Source: Neolewinella aurantiaca
GTDB lineage: Bacteria; Bacteroidota; Bacteroidia; Chitinophagales; Saprospiraceae
Reading direction: 5' to 3'
NCBI RefSeq assembly: GCF_008014675.1
Contig: NZ_VOXD01000030.1
Coordinates: 1 to 64,000, forward strand
Length of the DNA: 64,000 nt
The notes beneath the pieces were generated by a model that was not told where the DNA came from, made no database searches, and saw only the letters and a program-made list of their open reading frames with translations. How positions within the stretch are numbered: the first letter of the stretch is position 1; every line of letters starts with the position of its first letter. Shown here piece by piece: positions 1-7,732 of the stretch. The translations under genes were made by a program, and so were the position numbers.

Positions 1-3000
1 GGTGCGCGTGATTACCACGTCGTCACAGTCAGGATCGTCGCCGTAAGCAACGGCGTCGCTCACACATACTTCGATTTCGTCGGAACAACCATCAGTGAAG
101 GTCGGTACAACCGGAGCGGTAGTACGAGCCAGCAGGCGTGCGCGGAGCGCAGATGCCATGGTGCCGGGAACGGTAGCGCCGGTAGAGGCGTCAACAGTGT
201 AGCAGCGGCTGACGCTGGTAGGCAGGGTGGCGAGGTTGTTGCCGTCGAGGTCTACACAAAGCAGGTCGATGTTGGCCGGAGTAGTCACCACCGCAGGTGG
301 TGTCTTGTCTTCGGCGTTAACAATACCCCAGCAGGTCTCGAAGTCGAGGGCCAGCTCGGAGCCAAGTCCGTCAACCGAGAAGTTGGAGATCGTAAGGACC
401 GTAGCGAGGATATCGCCGATTGGCTGGAGACCGTCATCTTCGATGCGGAACTCAAGGGTGTAACCAGCTTCAACGTCGAAAGAAGAAGAACCAGTGGCAG
501 GATCGTCAGTGTTAACCACTTCCGTTACTACAGCACCTTCAAAGTTGTAAACAACAATCACGTCATCGAAACCAGCGTCAACGCCGTTCAGGTCGTAATC
601 GAAAGAAACAGTAGCAGAAGAGCTGAACATGATAGATGTGGACAGTTCGAAGTCTGTGCCACCGCCAACACCAAAGGGAGAACCGGTGGTAGACATTACA
701 AGCGTCTCGGTAGTAAAGGTGGCAGATGCAAGCTGTTGCTCATCGGCGTTGGCGTTGTCGGTAACCGTCCAGTTGCTGCCAGCGAAGCTACCAACAAAGC
801 CGGTCACGCTTTCATTAGCGGTTGGTACAGATACAGAGTAAGTGAACTCACCACAACCGTCAACGATAGGACCGTTGGATGGATCGCTGTCATTTACTAC
901 GATTTCGAAGGGGAAAGCGTCGATCAGGCCAACGTTGCCAACCAGTACCATTTCAGGAATTACAAGACCCTGACACTCATCGTTGAGCGTAAGGTTGATC
1001 TCACCGATACAAGCGAGGTTCGGCTGGTCGAAGGTTACAACAACAGTAACGGTCACTTCTACTTCGTTACCGTTGGCATCCGTTACCGTAACCGTGATGG
1101 TTTGGGTACCAATGTCGTCGCCGTCAAAGGTCAGCGGACGATCAAATTCGATCACTACATCATCGTCTCCACAGTTGTCGGTTACAGTTACGAGGTCTTC
1201 GGTAGTCAGCGTCTGGCTGAGGTTGCCGTCGTTAAGTACGATCACCTGATCAGTTACGGTTACTTCAGGTGCGATGTTGTCTTCTACAGTTACTGTAGAG
1301 GTACAGGTAGACGTATTGCCAGCAGCGTCAGTTACGGTAAGGGTAACTACATTTTCGCCGATGTCAGCACAAGTGAAGTCAGTGATATCTTCGGAGAAGG
1401 TTACGTCGCCACAGTTGTCGGTAGAACCGCCATCGATGTTAGAGCTGGTAGCGTCGTCGTCATCATCGTCATCTGCTCCTTCAACGATCGCCATGCCACC
1501 GTTTTCTCCGGAGATAGAGATTTCGTAAGATCCGACAGCCAAACCACCGGCAAAGGTGGTAGTAACCAGGCTGTAATCACCCGGAACGAGAGTAAGTTGG
1601 ATCATCAACTCAGGATCGAGTGAGCCCGAAGCATCATCATCACCTTCGAGGAAGTTGTCACACGGTGCAGCAGCGTCAAAACCTCCTTCGTAAAGCACGA
1701 AGAAGAAATCACCATTGGCGTTCGGAGTCATGCTGATAGTGTACATGTCTTCTGAATCGATGGTGAAATTGAGCACGTCGTAGTAGTGGTCATCACCAAC
1801 TGAAGTGGTACAAGTAGTTCCGTTAGCATTGGGGCGGGCGAACTGAGGATCAGTATCGTCCAGTGAGCCGGTTACAACCACAGCGGCAGTTCCGGTACCA
1901 GCACCTACACCGTCGAGTGAACCAAGACCCATAGCGTCGAGCTCAACGGTTACATCCGCACAAACAGCGGTAGGAGCAACTTCGTCAACCGGCATAAGGC
2001 CAACCATACAGGAAGCAGTGTTGCCGGAAGCATCAGCGACCGTCAACGTAGCGGTACCCGTGGTACCGTCGCAACCGAGAACCGGAGCGTCAAGGGTTAC
2101 TACAAGGGCAGCAGAATCGGTACAGTTGTCAGAAAGGCTCAGGAGAAGGGCAGATGTGTCAGTTACGCTGGCATTACCCATATCATCAATCAAAACTTCA
2201 ACTTCAGACTCACAGGTGAGTTCCGGGTCGATGTCATCAACAAGAATAATGTTAGCAGTGTCCTGAATGCTTTCGTTACCTGCAGCATCAACCAAAACAC
2301 CGTAGACAACGATACTGTCGTTGCCATTTTCAAGTGGGAAGTGGTTCACTTCAGTAACACGAACGATGATGTCCTCATCTGCCGTACAGTTATCTTCGAA
2401 GATACCGAGGAAGAAAGGAGCAAGGTCCGGGAAGAAAGTAGCACCAAAGTCAACAATGTCACTCACCAACAGGTCCTGGCCAAGTGCGTTGTCTTCAAGG
2501 AAAGTACTTCCGGGACAAGGGCAGGCTGGGTTCTGGCTGGAAGCAATAGAAACATTGATAAAGTTGGTCTGCATGATAGCAGGAGCCAAAGTGTCGCTTA
2601 CCGTGATGGCAGCGTCGCAGGATTCTTCACCCGTAACACCTTCGTTTCTGAAAAGCGTAACGGTTACCGGGCTGGCCAGTGCATCGACACATTCAAAGTC
2701 AGACTGAGAAAGGCTCAGGTTTGTATCATCACAAGCTCCTGGTGCCAGAACATCTTCGGGGGTAATAGAGAAGCTTCCTGTTTCGTCCAGGAATACCTCA
2801 AGGTCGGCACAGGTAAGGTCTACGATACAATCAACAATAGTGATCGTCTGCTCACAGGTAGCAGAAAGGCCTGCGTAGTCCGTCACGGTAAAGGTCCGGG
2901 TTACTACGATGGGGTCCATCCCAGCCTGAACATCAACGTAAGTGATGGTCTCAACGCCACAGTTCTCGTCAATAACACCACCTTCGGCGGTGAACTGCGC

Positions 3001-4173
3001 TTCAGTGATAGTTACTGCTGTTTCGGAGTAAGCCAAAGCTGACCCAGGTCCGTCAGCGATATTAGTTTCATCGCCATTAGCGGTAAAGTCCGCAGGGCAA
3101 GTATCGATAATCGGATCTTCGTTGTCAACAACTTCAATTGAGAAGGAGCAGGTTTCAACGTTACCCTCGCCGTCAAACACCTCGTAAGTAACGGTGGTCG
3201 TGGTCGAAGCAGAAGCACCACTACCATAGAAGTACTGGGAAGGAGTGATAAACTGTACGAAACCATCTGCCTCTCCAGCGATCACTTCGGCAGATCCGGG
3301 ACCATAAGTAAGGGTGGCCGGGAACTGAGTAGGCGCAGGAGTGCTGCCAGCAGAGAAAGAAATAGCAATGGAGTCTATGCCACAATCATCAGAAAACCGG
3401 GGCGTACGCCAGATTAGTCCCGAGCGACAGTCTCTGCTGTTGCTTGTTCCATTAGATGGAGGGTCTACGGTATAGATATAGTCCATTTCAGTCATCAGGG
3501 TGAACGTCTCATCGCACTGCGGGCGCGCGGTGGCATCGTCGATGACGGGGTTAGCCGCGTCTACACAACCAGCTGCATTCGCAGATACCAACGCGACCCA
3601 GCCTCCTTCCTGAACCGTACCATCACTATCAAAGAATACAGTGATACATCCACTGGCATCGGTAGAAGTAAAGATATTGTTGGAGGGAGTATCAGCATTA
3701 GAGCCATCAAGGTCATCAGGGCCGTTATCTGTACCGCCCCCATTGCCTCCATCTCCGGAAAATCCTGAACAAAGAGGAAAGCCCTCTTCTCCACATCCGT
3801 TAAAAAGCGTCGGACTAGCGGTAGAATTACCATCGTAGATGGTGATAAAATCCCAGCAAGATGGAGAAGACCGGGATTCGATATCCACCTCTAAGAATTC
3901 GACGGTAATGACACTTCCCGCATCAGCAGGACAGAGCGTTAGTGTTCCCTCTTCATCCGCAGAATACTCGCCACCAGTGCCGTCGCAATCCGCACCTCCG
4001 GAATCGTAGTAATTAAAGGTAAGCCCCGTACCAAGGGAAACAGTTTGAGTACCGGAGGTAGGGTGATTAAAATCCTGTGCGTGCAGCGTCGCTGAACTCA
4101 GCGCAAGCAGACACAGAAGGGCACCACAAAAAAGGGTGCGGCCATAGGCCATGCGTGGTAATTGTATATCCAT
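1..4173 (-). CDS. Giant secreted CUB/HYR-like adhesin, N-terminal part (partial)
   Basis: The minus-strand frame is open from an ATG at 4173 to the left edge, 1391 codons without a stop, so the C-terminus lies outside the window. A signal peptide (hydrophobic LLCLLALSSA, cleavage near HAQ) is followed by a CUB-like domain at about residues 35-190, with WDFITIYDG and paired cysteines. After that come many Ig-like/HYR-type repeats with recurring TVTDxxGN, CPADFT and DNCxxD motifs, plus Asp-rich linkers that may bind calcium. Proteins of this type in Bacteroidota are usually exported by the type IX system and anchored on the surface. That sorting domain cannot be seen here, so T9SS export is inference. 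Nearby plus-strand ORFs are shadows of the repeats. An in-frame ATG at 4152 is an alternative start, but 4173 gives a better signal-peptide n-region. Confidence 0.85.
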   Translation of the reverse strand, partial: MDIQLPRMAYGRTLFCGALLCLLALSSATLHAQDFNHPTSGTQTVSLGTGLTFNYYDSGGADCDGTGGEYSADEEGTLTLCPADAGSVITVEFLEVDIESRSSPSCWDFITIYDGNSTASPTLFNGCGEEGFPLCSGFSGDGGNGGGTDNGPDDLDGSNADTPSNNIFTSTDASGCITVFFDSDGTVQEGGWVALVSANAAGCVDAANPVIDDATARPQCDETFTLMTEMDYIYTVDPPSNGTSNSRDCRSGLIWRTPRFSDDCGIDSIAISFSAGSTPAPTQFPATLTYGPGSAEVIAGEADGFVQFITPSQYFYGSGASASTTTTVTYEVFDGEGNVETCSFSIEVVDNEDPIIDTCPADFTANGDETNIADGPGSALAYSETAVTITEAQFTAEGGVIDENCGVETITYVDVQAGMDPIVVTRTFTVTDYAGLSATCEQTITIVDCIVDLTCADLEVFLDETGSFSITPEDVLAPGACDDTNLSLSQSDFECVDALASPVTVTLFRNEGVTGEESCDAAITVSDTLAPAIMQTNFINVSIASSQNPACPCPGSTFLEDNALGQDLLVSDIVDFGATFFPDLAPFFLGIFEDNCTADEDIIVRVTEVNHFPLENGNDSIVVYGVLVDAAGNESIQDTANIILVDDIDPELTCESEVEVLIDDMGNASVTDTSALLLSLSDNCTDSAALVVTLDAPVLGCDGTTGTATLTVADASGNTASCMVGLMPVDEVAPTAVCADVTVELDAMGLGSLDGVGAGTGTAAVVVTGSLDDTDPQFARPNANGTTCTTSVGDDHYYDVLNFTIDSEDMYTISMTPNANGDFFFVLYEGGFDAAAPCDNFLEGDDDASGSLDPELMIQLTLVPGDYSLVTTTFAGGLAVGSYEISISGENGGMAIVEGADDDDDDDATSSNIDGGSTDNCGDVTFSEDITDFTCADIGENVVTLTVTDAAGNTSTCTSTVTVEDNIAPEVTVTDQVIVLNDGNLSQTLTTEDLVTVTDNCGDDDVVIEFDRPLTFDGDDIGTQTITVTVTDANGNEVEVTVTVVVTFDQPNLACIGEINLTLNDECQGLVIPEMVLVGNVGLIDAFPFEIVVNDSDPSNGPIVDGCGEFTYSVSVPTANESVTGFVGSFAGSNWTVTDNANADEQQLASATFTTETLVMSTTGSPFGVGGGTDFELSTSIMFSSSATVSFDYDLNGVDAGFDDVIVVYNFEGAVVTEVVNTDDPATGSSSFDVEAGYTLEFRIEDDGLQPIGDILATVLTISNFSVDGLGSELALDFETCWGIVNAEDKTPPAVVTTPANIDLLCVDLDGNNLATLPTSVSRCYTVDASTGATVPGTMASALRARLLARTTAPVVPTFTDGCSDEIEVCVSDAVAYGDDPDCDDVVITRT

Positions 4174-4494
4174 CTTTTCTTGTCAAGAGATTATAAAAAA
4201 GGTGGCAGGTCAGGGCCACTCCAATAAAAGTTCATCCAAATATACACAGATTCCCCATACAATTGAAGCTACACACCTAAAAATCTGCACATTAGCCCCT
4301 CCAAAAACAGGATCAGCACGTAAATTGAAGTTACGTCCCCAAAGTCAGGGGCCTGACTGCATCCAGTTCAATCTGATTCCAATTCCACCTAAGTAACCAT
4401 TTGCACGTCCTATATTTGCCCATCTTTTTGTACCCCACCCCAAACTTTAATACCCTGACGTGCTGTTGAGGTAGCCAAATCTACAGATAAAATT
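4174..4494. other. Divergent intergenic region, adhesin / tyrS
   Basis: No gene is visible. It must hold the promoters of both divergent genes. A -7 box for tyrS is seen at 4411-4418. The rest is AT-rich leader sequence with no clear hairpin. Confidence 0.6.
4411..4418 (+). promoter_or_regulatory. Bacteroidota -7 promoter box for tyrS
   Basis: TATATTTG fits the TAnnTTTG -7 consensus of the Bacteroidota housekeeping sigma factor and lies 77 nt before the tyrS ATG. No convincing TTG is seen at the -33 spacing. Confidence 0.5.
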
Positions 4495-5814
4495 ATGGAT
4501 TTCATCGCCGAACTAACGTGGCGCGGTATGCTACACCAGCTTACCCCCGGAATTGAAGAACACCTCGCTGAAGCCCCCCGCAAGGCTTATATCGGCTTTG
4601 ACCCGACTGCGCCGTCCATCACCATCGGTAATTACGTGCAAATCATGATGCTCACACTCTGGGCCCGCGCCGGTCACCATCCCGTGGTCCTGTTCGGTGG
4701 AGCAACCGGGCGCATCGGTGACCCCAGTGGCAAAGACAGGGAAAGACAACTCAAAACGTACGAAGAGCTGGATTCAAACCTCGAATTCCAGCGTAAGCAA
4801 ATGCTTCGCCTGCTCAGTGCAGGTCTTCGGGGCGCGGCCGCAGGTGCAATGGAAGCCGATGAGGCGAAGTTCTCCGTCGTAAACAATTACGACTTCTACA
4901 AGAACATGAATACGCTCGACTTCCTCCGCAACGTCGGCAAAACCCTTACCATCAGCTACATGATGACGAAGGACTCCGTCAAGAACCGGCTCGAATCGGG
5001 TATGTCTTTCACTGAATTCAGCTACCAGTTGCTACAAGGTTACGATTTCCAGCGCCTCTACGAAGACGAAGGGGTCACCGTCCAGATGGGTGGCTCTGAT
5101 CAATGGGGCAACATCACCTCCGGAACCGAATTCGTACGGCGCAACCTCGAAGGCAAAGCTTACGCTGTCACCACTCCCCTGCTGACCAAAGCCGATGGAT
5201 CAAAATTCGGTAAGTCAACCGCCGGAAACATCTGGCTTGACCCGGAACTGACCAGCCCCTACGAGTTCTACCAGTTCTGGCTGCGCTCCGATGATGCCGA
5301 CATTCCTACATACCTGAAGTACTTCAGCCTGCGCTCAAAGGAAGAAATCCTCGCTGATTGCGCCGTCATCGAAAGCGGAACCGCGGAATTCCGGGACATA
5401 AACGCTGTAAAAACACGCCTGGCCGAAGAGCTTACCGAACGTATTCACGGTGCCGACGGCCTCGCTACCGCTCTGCGCGTCACCAACCTGCTTTACGGAA
5501 AGGCTGCTGCTGAAGACCTGCACGCCCTCGACGCTAAAACGCTCGCTTTCCTCGGCAACACCCTTCCTTCCTTCACCGTTTCCGAAGAGGTTATCTCTGC
5601 AGCCCCGAACCTGATGGACTTCCTCTCAGAACATACCGAAGTGGTATCAAGCAAATCTGAAGCAAAGCGCGCTATTCAGGGCAACGCCATCGCAATCAAC
5701 AAAATCAAGGTAACCGACGAGAACGCCACCGTTCAACCACAGGATCTTCTCCACAATAAGTTCCTGATGGTGGAAAACGGCAAAAAACGCCGGTACCTTA
5801 TAGTAGTGGAGTAA
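4495..5814 (+). CDS. tyrS: Tyrosyl-tRNA synthetase
   Basis: Cytoplasmic class I aminoacyl-tRNA synthetase that charges tRNA-Tyr with tyrosine. The 439 residues match the usual bacterial length. Visible marks: GFDPTAPS at the start of the Rossmann fold, GGATGRIGDPSGK, the tyrosine-site segment QLLQGYDF, GGSDQWGN, the KMSKS-type loop KFGKS, and a C-terminal S4-like RNA-binding domain (about 365-439). Two oddities. The HIGH signature reads TIGN, with the first His replaced by Thr; this may be lineage-normal. The loop before VVNNYDF is about 10 residues longer than in E. coli TyrS, and the extra stretch (GLRGAAAGA) is encoded by an in-frame copy of the dispersed motif at 4831-4849. A strong terminator follows. 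Confidence 0.96.
   Translation: MDFIAELTWRGMLHQLTPGIEEHLAEAPRKAYIGFDPTAPSITIGNYVQIMMLTLWARAGHHPVVLFGGATGRIGDPSGKDRERQLKTYEELDSNLEFQRKQMLRLLSAGLRGAAAGAMEADEAKFSVVNNYDFYKNMNTLDFLRNVGKTLTISYMMTKDSVKNRLESGMSFTEFSYQLLQGYDFQRLYEDEGVTVQMGGSDQWGNITSGTEFVRRNLEGKAYAVTTPLLTKADGSKFGKSTAGNIWLDPELTSPYEFYQFWLRSDDADIPTYLKYFSLRSKEEILADCAVIESGTAEFRDINAVKTRLAEELTERIHGADGLATALRVTNLLYGKAAAEDLHALDAKTLAFLGNTLPSFTVSEEVISAAPNLMDFLSEHTEVVSSKSEAKRAIQGNAIAINKIKVTDENATVQPQDLLHNKFLMVENGKKRRYLIVVE
4831..4849 (-). repeat. Dispersed bipartite motif, copy inside tyrS
   Basis: GGCGC-GGC-CGCAGGTGCAA is an exact match to the reverse complement of TTTGCACCTGCGNNNGCGCC, one base short at the end. It is read in frame as RGAAAGA within an expanded loop of tyrosyl-tRNA synthetase. 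Confidence 0.8.
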
Positions 5815-5837
5815 ATCAAATTACTCTACCGAAATTT

Positions 5838-5880
5838 AAGAACCCCGCTCCGATAGCCATCGGAGCGGGGTTCTTCTTTT
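5838..5880 (+). terminator. Rho-independent terminator after tyrS
   Basis: A 17-bp perfect stem (AAGAACCCCGCTCCGAT and its complement) with loop AGCC, followed by TTCTTTT. The AAGAA on the left arm means it could also serve the convergent minus-strand gene ending at 5904. Confidence 0.92.
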
Positions 5881-5903
5881 GTTGAACATCAGGGATGAAG
5901 AAT

Positions 5904-6905
5904 CTACTTCATATCATTTGCCTGTTTCACAAGGTCATTGACGATCATCTCGGCGGTATCGAAAAAAGTATATACTGTATTCGCCTGATCGGTAAGCTTC
6001 ACATCCGGCTTAATCATCTCAGCGGTATTCGATAGTTTTTCTATCCAGGGGGTACGGGCTTCAAAACGACTATCCCGGGCAACTTCGCCCAGTACATCAG
6101 CAGTCATGGTGAATGCTTCGCGCGCCATGTCAGCGTGCTTGAGGCTCTTCCAGTTTTGCTTCAGATTTTCAGCCTTCATCATGATTTCCTTCTTACGGGT
6201 ATCGAAGTTCTCCACTTCGATTCCTTCAGCAGTCGTCATCGACTCTGCAGCAGTCAGTAATTTTTCGAGACCATTGTAAGTAAAGTCATGGCTCAAGCCA
6301 ACCTCACCGTCAATGTTTATTTTCTTCCAGTCCGAAAAGTTATTCAGGGGCTGTTCATAAGATACGTTAACGGGGACGTAGATACGCATAGAAGGCATGG
6401 CCTCCCGTATCATACTCCTCTTAGCACGTGCGGTAAACATGTCCTCCATGGTAAAGAAGTCAAGTGCTCTTTGTGAGCCCATCACGTCTTCGAAACGGTC
6501 AAACATGTTTTTCTTGAGTCGCATCATATCGATGTCGAGCTCCCAGAAGTTCTCGATGAAGTCTGCCGTTTCGTTTTCCTCGTCGCGGGCCGTGTCATCC
6601 TCCTTCATCTCATCCCTGTACTCTTCGATGAGCGCTTTACGACGCATATCGATCTCTTTGCGCTCTTTTACGTAATCCTCGTAGATAGGAGTGAAACCCA
6701 TGGTTTCTTCTTCGGTAAGGTTCAGGGCTTTAACGGCCTGTGAACGGGTTCCGACGTAGAGCTTGGCTTCTACGTAACGGTCAACGTCTTCAGATTTTGT
6801 TTCCAGTGAACTACTTCGGTTAACGGCCTTCTTTGTTACCTGTTGGCCAAAAGCGGGGAGGCTCAGTGCTGTTACCAGCAGGAGCATTTGAAAAAACTTA
6901 GTCAT
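5904..6905 (-). CDS. Secreted helical protein, Spy/CpxP-like region
   Basis: Unrecognised exported protein of 333 residues. The ATG at 6905 is preferred over the longer frame because it puts a clean signal peptide first (MTKFFQMLLLVTALSLPAFG, then QQ). The mature part is highly charged and helical. Residues about 55-140 contain ALNLTEEET followed by a long amphipathic helix with ERKEIDMRRKALIEEY, the pattern of the LTxxQ segments in Spy/CpxP-type periplasmic chaperones. That link is a pattern resemblance only. The C-terminal half has no recognised domain. It is monocistronic and convergent with tyrS. Confidence 0.75.
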   Translation of the reverse strand: MTKFFQMLLLVTALSLPAFGQQVTKKAVNRSSSLETKSEDVDRYVEAKLYVGTRSQAVKALNLTEEETMGFTPIYEDYVKERKEIDMRRKALIEEYRDEMKEDDTARDEENETADFIENFWELDIDMMRLKKNMFDRFEDVMGSQRALDFFTMEDMFTARAKRSMIREAMPSMRIYVPVNVSYEQPLNNFSDWKKINIDGEVGLSHDFTYNGLEKLLTAAESMTTAEGIEVENFDTRKKEIMMKAENLKQNWKSLKHADMAREAFTMTADVLGEVARDSRFEARTPWIEKLSNTAEMIKPDVKLTDQANTVYTFFDTAEMIVNDLVKQANDMK

Positions 6906-7059
6906 AATATAAATTGGTTTACTAATGCAAAAATTAAACAAGCGAACAAGTCCGCTCTCACTCCATCAAACGTAGCCCCCCGTGGGCCGTGTTCGCTGAT
7001 TATTCTTTTTCTATTGAGCGAAATTTCGCTAACTTGCGTCCTCAACTAACCATCGATCA

Positions 7060-7356
7060 ATGACATTCGAAGAATTCGACGCTGGCGTGAAAGCAGCAGC
7101 AGCCAAAGCGCCCAACCTGGGCAAAAGCCTTAAACTCGACCTTGGCGAAGGCATCATCCATATTGACATGACAGGAGACGAGGCCGTCATCACTAACGAA
7201 GATGCTGAAGCCGACACCGTCGTTACCACCACCGTCGACACCCTCGACGCACTGCGTAAAGGCGAACTTAACCCCATGATGGCTATGATGGGTGGCAAAA
7301 TCAAGATTAAAGGAGATATGGGCCTTGCGATGAAACTGCAGGGACTCCTTAGCTAG
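7060..7356 (+). CDS. SCP2 sterol-binding-like domain protein
   Basis: A compact 98-residue cytoplasmic protein with the SCP2 layout: an N-terminal helix (TFEEFDAGVKAAAAKA), beta strands with KLDLGEGIIHIDMTGDEA, ADTVVTTTVDTL, and the late signature GKIKIKGDMGLAMKL. Stand-alone SCP2 proteins bind lipid or fatty acyl ligands in a hydrophobic tunnel. The ligand cannot be read from sequence. The gene stands alone, with a strong terminator 39 nt downstream. Confidence 0.85.
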   Translation: MTFEEFDAGVKAAAAKAPNLGKSLKLDLGEGIIHIDMTGDEAVITNEDAEADTVVTTTVDTLDALRKGELNPMMAMMGGKIKIKGDMGLAMKLQGLLS

Positions 7357-7732
7357 CCAACAATCCGTCTGTATTGCAGTCTGATCAGACCTCGCGGCCC
7401 TTCGTACTTAGTGCGAAGGGCCGTTTTATTATGCGCGATCGCGGGTGCCGGGGAAGGTTGAACGGCCAGATCGTAAACCGCCTCCGCAGAAAACCGTCTT
7501 CTGGTTTGTTCCGAAGATCGACTCCAAACGCACCATGCACCTGCTACCGAGCCCCCTTAGTGCGGTGTCTCCCAACTGACAAAGCTTGCTCAAGATGTGA
7601 GATATGCTCTCTCTGACTTCAAATATGTAGTGAATTCTGCCTGTTTCCGGCCAGGAACGAAAGCAAAATCGTATTTTATGCGTTAAAGCAGAAAGCTGCA
7701 TCAGATATGCAGCCTTCCAAACCTTTCGGCCC
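7357..7732. other. Intergenic region with terminator and weak motif pair
   Basis: Contains the terminator at 7395-7428. Degenerate copies of the dispersed motif lie at 7433-7449 (GCGC-GAT-CGCGGGTGCC) and, inverted, at 7535-7553 (GCACCTGCTACCGAGCC). No ORF with coding character is seen. Confidence 0.5.
7395..7428 (+). terminator. Terminator of the SCP2 gene
   Basis: Perfect 10-bp stem CGGCCCTTCG/CGAAGGGCCG with a 9-nt loop, followed by TTTTA. Confidence 0.85.

Noticed and set aside
736-3042. Several plus-strand ORFs of 200-300 codons over the left-edge adhesin
   Set aside because: They lie over the repeated, open minus-strand adhesin frame, have no domain, start context or signal, and are shadows of biased codons.
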